This document shows positions 58,401 to 64,000 of a stretch of DNA of 64,000 nucleotides, piece after piece (positions within the stretch are counted from its first letter, which is position 1; each line of letters opens with the position of its first letter). The translations under genes were made by a program, and so were the position numbers. Source of the stretch: Vibrio coralliirubri (GTDB lineage Bacteria > Pseudomonadota > Gammaproteobacteria > Enterobacterales > Vibrionaceae); NCBI RefSeq assembly GCF_024347375.1, contig NZ_AP025471.1, forward strand, positions 992,001 through 1,056,000, read 5' to 3'. The notes beneath the pieces are model-generated. The model did not search any database. It worked only from the letters and a program-made list of their open reading frames with translations, and was not told the DNA's origin.

Positions 58401-59858
58401 TTTCCAAGTCAATCGCGAAGATTGTCCCGTAAAGCTCTTCTTCTGGTGTGGTACAAATGTTACATGGAAGACCTGCAGCGGTATAAAGCTTCTTGTCCGT
58501 CGGGTCGACAGTATTGAACTTCAGTGGATGTTTTTGGTGCTGCATCCGAGTCAACCACTGCGTTGTTGGGATCGGCGTTTTGGTACCGTCAGCAGGATAA
58601 GTGAAGATCTTTTCAGCTACAGGGCGTGACTTAAAGTTCTCATTGATGTTCTCAATCTTGTATAGAGCACCTACTGTACTGTAGTAGAGATTACCATCGC
58701 GATATGCGACACCATGAGGCTCTTCGCCTTCCGCCACGACATAAGTACCGATTGGCTGTTTTGTTTGAGGATCAAGCTGAACGGCGTAAATAGTGCCACC
58801 TAAAGGTTCGCTATCTAGCATGATTGAAGAGGAGCCAACGAAGATCATGTTGTCACCCATCGCCATAGAGCGAGGTTGATAAATCCCTTCTAGATAGGTT
58901 TCAACTTTCACTCCACCTAATGGGAAAAGGGCTTCGGTTGCAATCGGTGCTCGATACAGAGCATTGATATCAATTTGTCGCTCTTCAGACTTGGAAAAAT
59001 TCACTACCCAAGGTGAAAATCGGGCAACGTAGCCACTGAAACCATCAAGGTTCAATTGATACAAACAGTCTTCACCTAAACCATCAATATTGACGGTTTC
59101 GCCCCATGAGCCTTCAATTTGAGTAGTAGTACCATCCGCTGGACAATAAAGCGTGCCAGTCAAAACTTGGCCTTGCAGTTCAGCAGGAGGATTCAAGAGA
59201 TCTTTATGGTCAAAGCTAGGAAAAGTGATAGCTAAACGATTGCCTTCAAAGGCTTGTTCAACATTGAATGCCACATTTTCTGAACGTGTTTGTGCACCTT
59301 TATCATCGGTAGCGACAGCGAATAGTTGATAATCGCCTTCGCTCAGCCCTTGGTGACTTAGTGTAAATGGAGCCTGACTCGAAGTACCCGCTAAAATGCC
59401 ATTAATGTAGTACTCTACCTTTGCGACTTGACCATCTTCATCGTTGGTATTGGCATTCAACTCAAAAGTTGAGTTTGCTGTTACATTAGGCTGTACGACT
59501 GAGATAGACGGCGCGACGTTTGGCTCCGCATCACAAGCCCCTTCAACGTCCCATGCATCCTGCCAGAAATTACTGCCATTCCATGCAACACCTGGCTCAT
59601 AGGGAGCTTGCCCACACCAGCCAAACTGCTTACATACGTAGATGGAACCATTGTTCTGAACCTTGTCGCCAAAGGCATAATTACCACCATTCTGGTACTG
59701 AGGCACATCACAACTTCCACCTGAACTCTCTCCACCAGACAAGGATTTTGCAGTGATATTGATTTCTGACGTGCGTGTTGTATTGCCTGCAGCATCAATC
59801 GCTTCCGCTACGATAGCGGTTGTGCCTTCTTGGGCGATAACAACAGCGGTATATGGCG
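55447..59858 (-). pseudogene. Giant multidomain redox/chitin-associated protein, 3' part
   Basis: The frame is open up to the IS4-family boundary; the apparent start at 59742 is an internal TTG. In order: end of an Ig-like domain; chitin-binding-like module (GGNYAFGDKVQNNGSIYVCK); Ig-like domain (KVEYYINGILAGTSSQAPFT); a sorbosone/glucose-dehydrogenase-like propeller (YLEGIYQPRSMAMGDNMIFV, NGIRNSVGFDWHPKTGEIWF); cytochrome-c-like region with CNACH (57112-57126); DUF1592 region; DUF1588 with CWQCH (55831-55845); and DUF1585-like end (ADSYFRYAMGQEAN). Secreted electron-transfer enzyme acting on chitin or other polysaccharide is the best inference. Broken by two insertions; see the middle and 5' parts. 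Confidence 0.85.
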
Positions 59859-61285
59859 TAATGCCGATCAGTTAAGTAAAAAAGACTGGTTGAACGATCC
59901 TCCAAGGATGTCAAAATCCGAGTGTTTCTTTAACACTCGGATTTTTTATGTTTCTTAGACAAGCCCTTAATCAAGTCCATAACTTCTCTCCAGAACAGCT
60001 CTCAGGGTTATCAGACCTGCTGTCCCCGGAACTCGTCGAACAGTGCCTCCAAGAATCTGGGGTTGCGACTATTCGAAAGCGCAGGTTACCAATGGAAATG
60101 ATGGTTTGGAGTGTTTTAGGGATGTCCCTTTACCGTCATTTATCGATGGATAAAGTAGTCTCGCAACTTGATATTCTCCTACCGGGTAAGAAGCCATTCG
60201 TCGCACCTAGCGCTGTCATACAGGCACGTCACCGACTTGGTTCCGACGTTATGGAAGCCGTGTTCAATCACACTCAACGACTTTGGCACCGCAAGACTCC
60301 TCATCCCGATTGGCATGGGTTAACACTTCATGCTGTAGATGGTGTTGTGTGGAGAACACCAGACACTAAAAGTAATGATGAGCATTTTAGTAGAACAGGC
60401 AATAAAACAACGATATCTGACTACCCTCAAGTGAGAATGGTCTGCCATATGGAGCTGACCAGTCATTTACTCAACAGCGCTTCATTCGACTCAGTATCTA
60501 AAAGTGAAGTCGACCTTACGATCCCGCTTATTGAACAATCTCCCTCAAACAGCTTAACTATTTTTGACCGCGGATTTTACGCCTTGGGCTTACTGCATAA
60601 ATGGCAAACCAGTGGCGATGAAAAACATTGGCTGCTCCCATTAAGAAAAGGGGCTCAATACACTGTGTTATCGAAGGTAGGCCGAGGACAAGAGCTCGTT
60701 GAGCTCAAGCTATCACCTCAAGCTCAAAAGAAGTGGGTTGATGCCCCCAAAACTCTCCAAGCTCGTTTAATCACAAAGACGATTAAAGGAAAAGAAGTCC
60801 GACTATTAACGTCAATGATAGACACGATGAAATATCCTGGTGCTGATATCGCCGAACTATATAGCCATCGTTGGGAAATAGAGTTGGGGTATCGTGAGAT
60901 GAAGCAATACATGCTTCAGAACCAACTTACGTTAAGAAGCAAAAAGCCAGAGTTAGTGAATCAAGAGCTTTGGGGAATGCTGGTTGCTTACAATCTACTG
61001 CGGTTCATGATGTGTCAAATGGCCTATCATCAGAAGTCAGTGATGCCTTATCAAATCGGCTTTAAACAGGCTTCATTATTCCTTGTTGGACAGCTTCAAT
61101 TATTACCAGCGGTCGCACCGGGACGAATCCCAGAAGTAATAAACTACATACTGGATATGTCAGAAAGCTTTGTTTTACCTGAGAGGCGAGAACGAAGTTA
61201 CCCAAGAGCAGTAAAAAAGAGGCCTTGTCGCTATGCGACAAGGCCTCCAAGAAGACGCTAAACGATGCTTAACTTACAAGCATTA
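59859..61285 (+). mobile_element. IS4-family element
   Basis: This 1427-bp element has ends TAATGCCGATCAGTTAAGTA and (inverted) TAATGCTTGTAAGTTAAGCA, the classic IS4 inverted repeat. It is flanked by the 12-bp duplication CGGTATATGGCG (59847-59858 and 61286-61297). It splits the giant redox gene. Confidence 0.95.
59948..61261 (+). CDS. IS4-family transposase
   Basis: 437 residues, intact. The N-terminal DUF4372-like region precedes the DDE domain: first Asp in LHAVDGVVWRTPD, second in NSLTIFDRGFYALG, and the YREMK signature with the catalytic Glu (SHRWEIELGYREMKQYML). It appears functional. Confidence 0.93.
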   Translation: MFLRQALNQVHNFSPEQLSGLSDLLSPELVEQCLQESGVATIRKRRLPMEMMVWSVLGMSLYRHLSMDKVVSQLDILLPGKKPFVAPSAVIQARHRLGSDVMEAVFNHTQRLWHRKTPHPDWHGLTLHAVDGVVWRTPDTKSNDEHFSRTGNKTTISDYPQVRMVCHMELTSHLLNSASFDSVSKSEVDLTIPLIEQSPSNSLTIFDRGFYALGLLHKWQTSGDEKHWLLPLRKGAQYTVLSKVGRGQELVELKLSPQAQKKWVDAPKTLQARLITKTIKGKEVRLLTSMIDTMKYPGADIAELYSHRWEIELGYREMKQYMLQNQLTLRSKKPELVNQELWGMLVAYNLLRFMMCQMAYHQKSVMPYQIGFKQASLFLVGQLQLLPAVAPGRIPEVINYILDMSESFVLPERRERSYPRAVKKRPCRYATRPPRRR

Positions 61286-61708
61286 CGGTATATGGCGCAC
61301 TTTTCTTTGTCGCAAGTAACTCACCATTTGCATAGAAACGCACCTCAGTTAGGTCACCGTCTACATCGGAGGCTTGGGCAGCCACCACGATTGATTCGCC
61401 TGATAAAGTGTTAACATTAAACTGTGGTGAAACAATGCTGATGACAGGTGGTGTCGTTTCAACAACTGGAGCCGTGACTTTAAAGGCTTGAGGTGGAGAT
61501 TCCGCTCGGTTCCCTGCGATATCATAAGCCGCTGTATGGAATGAATAGAGACCTTCGTTTACAGGAGTAAATTGAAAATTGAATGGTGGCTGTGTTTTTG
61601 TCGCTAGTTTTTGTCCATCCACATAAAACTCTACGCCAGCGAGATCGTCATCGACGTCACTAGCATCAGCAATAACATTCAAAGAATCGCCTAATTGCAG
61701 TTCGACTT
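61286..61708 (-). pseudogene. Giant redox protein, middle part (Ig-like repeats)
   Basis: Two bacterial Ig-like repeats are encoded (LAGVEFYVDGQKLATKTQPP and LTEVRFYANGELLATKKSAP). The apparent N-terminus MALSLNLITQ is from the IS5-family element and the C-terminal VMLVS from the IS4-family element. Both junctions rejoin in frame when the elements and one target duplication each are removed (QPTGQVELQLGDSL; APYTAVVIAQEG). Confidence 0.9.
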
Positions 61709-62762
61709 GGCTTTGTTGCGTAATTAAATTTAGAGATAGAGCCAACCCGTTTCGCTTGTTTCTTAGTCAATACGACAAGTTTCAGGCATACCTAACCCAG
61801 TAAGCTTGTTCAACGCTTTTATCATCGCGTAAGTTTCACCCACCTGGGCATTGTAATTTCTTAAGCTCAGTTTCCCTCCTAGCAACTGTTTAACTCGATA
61901 CATCGCTGTTTCTGAGAGTGAACGTTTGTGGTATCCATACCGCTCTTTCCAATACTTATTTGAGTCGTATAATTTCTGGCAACCCACGGCGAAATTTCGA
62001 GGGTGACCACGCTCCCAGAAGGCAGCCCCTTCTCTTGGGGGAATAAGCGCAATAGCTCCCTTAATCTTAATAGCAGCGTGACACGCTCTCGTGTCGTAAG
62101 CGCCATCACCAGACACCTCAAGGATACTTCGGCGTGTTTGTTTCAGTAAGTTCGGGAGTACTTCTCCATCTGTAACCGTCGATAAACTTAGCTCGGCGGC
62201 AATGATCTCATGAGTGTTGGTATCGACTGCAATATGCAGCTTTCGCCAGACTCTACGCTTGCCATCCGTCCCATGTTTTTTGACTTTCCATTCACCTTCG
62301 CCATAAACCTTAAGGCCAGTAGCATCAATGGCTAGGTGCTGTATCGCTCCTCTCGTTTTAGTCTTAAATGAAACCTCAACTTGCTTGGCTCTACGACTGA
62401 TGCAGGTGTAATGCGGACAACTTAACGGTACATGGGCTAACCTAAATATCGAGTCGATAAATCCTTGCAGCGCTCTCAATGGCATAGAAAAAACTCGTTT
62501 GACCATGAGTGCTGTCGTGATAGCTAAATCACTGAACCGACGCGGCCTACCGCGCTTATTCTGTTTGCTTTGCGCCCATCCGCTTATTGCTTCTTCATCA
62601 ATCCAAAAAGTCAGAGAACCACGGTTAATGAGTGATCGGTTGTATTGCTTCCAGTTGGTTGTTTTATAACGAGGCTTAGGCATAGGACTACGAGATAGAG
62701 TGGAGGTAGCTGATCAGATCGTAGGTTCTTGATTTAGTTCCATTGAATTACGCAACAAAGCC
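61709..62762 (-). mobile_element. IS5-family element, copy f
   Basis: Same 1054-bp element as a, b and d, flanked by the 9-bp duplication GTTCGACTT (61700-61708 and 62763-62771). It splits the giant redox gene near its 5' end. Confidence 0.95.
61763..62683 (-). CDS. IS5-family transposase (copy f)
   Basis: Intact 306-residue DDE transposase, identical to copies a, b and d. Confidence 0.95.
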   Translation of the reverse strand: MPKPRYKTTNWKQYNRSLINRGSLTFWIDEEAISGWAQSKQNKRGRPRRFSDLAITTALMVKRVFSMPLRALQGFIDSIFRLAHVPLSCPHYTCISRRAKQVEVSFKTKTRGAIQHLAIDATGLKVYGEGEWKVKKHGTDGKRRVWRKLHIAVDTNTHEIIAAELSLSTVTDGEVLPNLLKQTRRSILEVSGDGAYDTRACHAAIKIKGAIALIPPREGAAFWERGHPRNFAVGCQKLYDSNKYWKERYGYHKRSLSETAMYRVKQLLGGKLSLRNYNAQVGETYAMIKALNKLTGLGMPETCRID

Positions 62763-63540
62763 GTTCGACTTGGCCCGTTGGTTGGGTAACGCCAATTTCA
62801 GGCGCAGTGCCTTTGTTTGGTTCAACAGTAACCGTTCGAGTAACACTTTGCGTGATATTCCCTTTCGAGTCGTATGCTTTCACGTAAACGGAGTGCGTAC
62901 CTACCCCTAAGTCGGCAAGATTAAATTCGTATGGTGACGCTTTATCATCCGAGATCTGGCGATCATTGGCGAAGAATTTAACGCCCTCTAGGTCGCCATC
63001 AACATCGGAAGCCTGCGCTGTTAGCGTTAAAGACTGGCCCTCTACGATAGAGATATTTGAACTAGGGCGAGAGAGAGTAACGCTAGGCGCATAGTTGGGT
63101 TCAACCACATGGTCATCACCCGCAAAACGAAACGTAGCCTCGATCAACGCACTGTCCAAGGTTCCGCCATAGCCAAATGTCATCGAGATTGACTCACCTG
63201 GCTTAAGCACACGAGATGTGCCGTTGTATGACGCAAATACCAACGTGTTGGTGAACATGTCGTCATTCGCCTTCGAGGATTTCAGAGTCACACTAACGCC
63301 GCTGACTCCCCATGGTGCGCTATACATAGGTGACGGGGTGTCAAAACGAAACTCGTTCTGGTGTAATTCAATCGCACTACTTCCGTTGTTTTTGAGAGTA
63401 ATCTGATAATTATTCCAATTTGGTGAAGGTGACGCAGGTTGAACCAACTCCCCCCCCATTCCGCCATTTAAATTCACACTAGCGACAACATCTGTGGTTA
63501 GAATGGACATAGGCAGTGTAAATAGAACTCGCTTTTTCAA
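62763..63540 (-). pseudogene. Giant redox protein, 5' part (signal peptide, carbohydrate-binding-like domain)
   Basis: Signal peptide MKKRVLFTLPMSILTTDVVA is followed by a ~130-residue beta-rich domain resembling cellulose/chitin-binding modules (NYQITLKNNGSSAIELHQNE, RVLKPGESISMTFGYGGTLD) and one Ig-like repeat (DLEGVKFFANDRQISDDKAS). The last native residues are QPTGQVE. With the middle and 3' parts, the repaired gene is 5592 bp, exactly 1864 codons, confirming one interrupted gene. Its promoter should lie in 63541-63738, which holds nothing else. Confidence 0.88.
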
Positions 63541-63738
63541 CTTTTTACTCCTGTTTAGGCTTATTTTTCTACCAATAAGACATCTGGACTATTTATTTTT
63601 ATTGGTTGTTAATATATAAAGATCGACACAGCATTTTTGCATAATTCTACCTAATGTATTTATCACTATAATGAATACATCCGATGGAACTTAAGAAATA
63701 TAAACACTATATTTATCTAGATTATTTGTTGTTTAAAT

Positions 63739-63999
63739 CTAGCAACAAAAAACTTGATTTATAAGAGAATGATCCCTCATTAATAACGCACTCTCAACTG
63801 ACAACTTATTACGCCATTCATTTTGATATTGCCCTCGAACTTCCTTATAACAAGCTGGGCAACAATGTCTTTTAGCAATAAAGTGAGCTTTTGGAGTTTG
63901 CCAGAATATTTTACTATGTTTTCTACAAAACATTTTTACTGGAGTTCTGCTATTAATATATTGTACATATTGATAGTCGTATTTATCGCCCCATTTCTT
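63739..63999 (-). CDS. DUF723-type zinc-finger protein, 5' end off the right edge
   Basis: The frame is open to the window edge; only the last 87 codons are seen. GDKYDYQYVQYINSRTPVKM, then FCRKHSKIFWQTPKAHF and HCCPACYKE, match the DUF723/treble-clef zinc-finger pattern, in which Cys/His pairs bind zinc. Such domains occur in phage or mobile-element endonuclease-like proteins. The tail after CPACYKE is Cys-poor until a final CC. Function unknown; it may mark a mobile element to the right. Confidence 0.6.
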   Translation of the reverse strand, partial: KKWGDKYDYQYVQYINSRTPVKMFCRKHSKIFWQTPKAHFIAKRHCCPACYKEVRGQYQNEWRNKLSVESALLMRDHSLINQVFCC

Positions 64000-64000
64000 A

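Noticed and set aside
59742..59744. Start of the 1431-residue protein at 59742
   Set aside because: It is an internal TTG; the frame continues upstream to the IS4-family boundary and joins the middle part.

Overview
The window looks like a Vibrio chromosome (probably the Splendidus clade, inferred, not proven). Gene style, moderate AT richness, a TPP-riboswitch-controlled thiD, a DUF2999 protein, a ToxR-type membrane regulator and IS4/IS5/IS3-family elements all fit. About the first 11 kb is ordinary core-like DNA. The remaining 53 kb is an unstable accessory region of secreted and surface proteins, much of it chitin-related, with nine insertion sequences or remnants.

Region 1 (1-10.95 kb): thiD (cut by the left edge) with its TPP riboswitch, an EamA exporter next to an AraC regulator, a DUF4382 lipoprotein, a DUF2999 protein, a TPR-DUF218 protein, a YfcG-like glutathione S-transferase, a small MscS-type channel, and a ToxR/CadC-like regulator divergent from a small outer-membrane barrel gene that has a structured leader.

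Region 2 (11-19.8 kb): broken genes. A Spondin_N lipoprotein and a secreted repeat protein ('gene A') are each split by the same 1054-bp IS5-family element with perfect 9-bp target duplications. Gene A also carries a frameshift in its signal peptide. Between them lie a degraded IS3-family element, a PhzF remnant and an XRE regulator.

Region 3 (19.8-28.2 kb): a secreted protein, then a phosphorelay cluster (Hpt, hybrid histidine kinase, XRE regulator, receiver-EAL protein) that probably feeds c-di-GMP turnover, then an OmpA-family protein.

Region 4 (28.7-49.8 kb): an array of GH18 chitinase genes. Two copies look identical and repeat with a 2825-bp period; a third has lost its own signal peptide and is fused to an N-terminal domain taken from the neighbouring propeller gene ('gene C'); a fourth has a different C-terminal tail; one is frameshifted and cut by an IS; one survives as 63 bp. 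The ancestral module (chitinase, gene C, divergent RCC1-like lipoprotein) is present once complete and once decayed. One ~215-residue secreted N-terminal domain is joined to three different C-terminal parts (repeats, GH18, propeller). This modular, recombining family is the most novel-looking part of the window.

Region 5 (50-64 kb): a degraded IS3-family element, a DUF1552 remnant, a frameshifted subtilase with a chitin-binding module and no visible catalytic Asp, a YbaY-like lipoprotein, a Tat-exported DUF1552 protein, and a giant multidomain redox protein (carbohydrate-binding, Ig-like, sorbosone-dehydrogenase-like, cytochrome c and DUF1592/1588/1585 parts). The last is broken by an IS4-family and an IS5-family element; removing both restores one 1863-residue frame. 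A DUF723 gene runs off the right edge.
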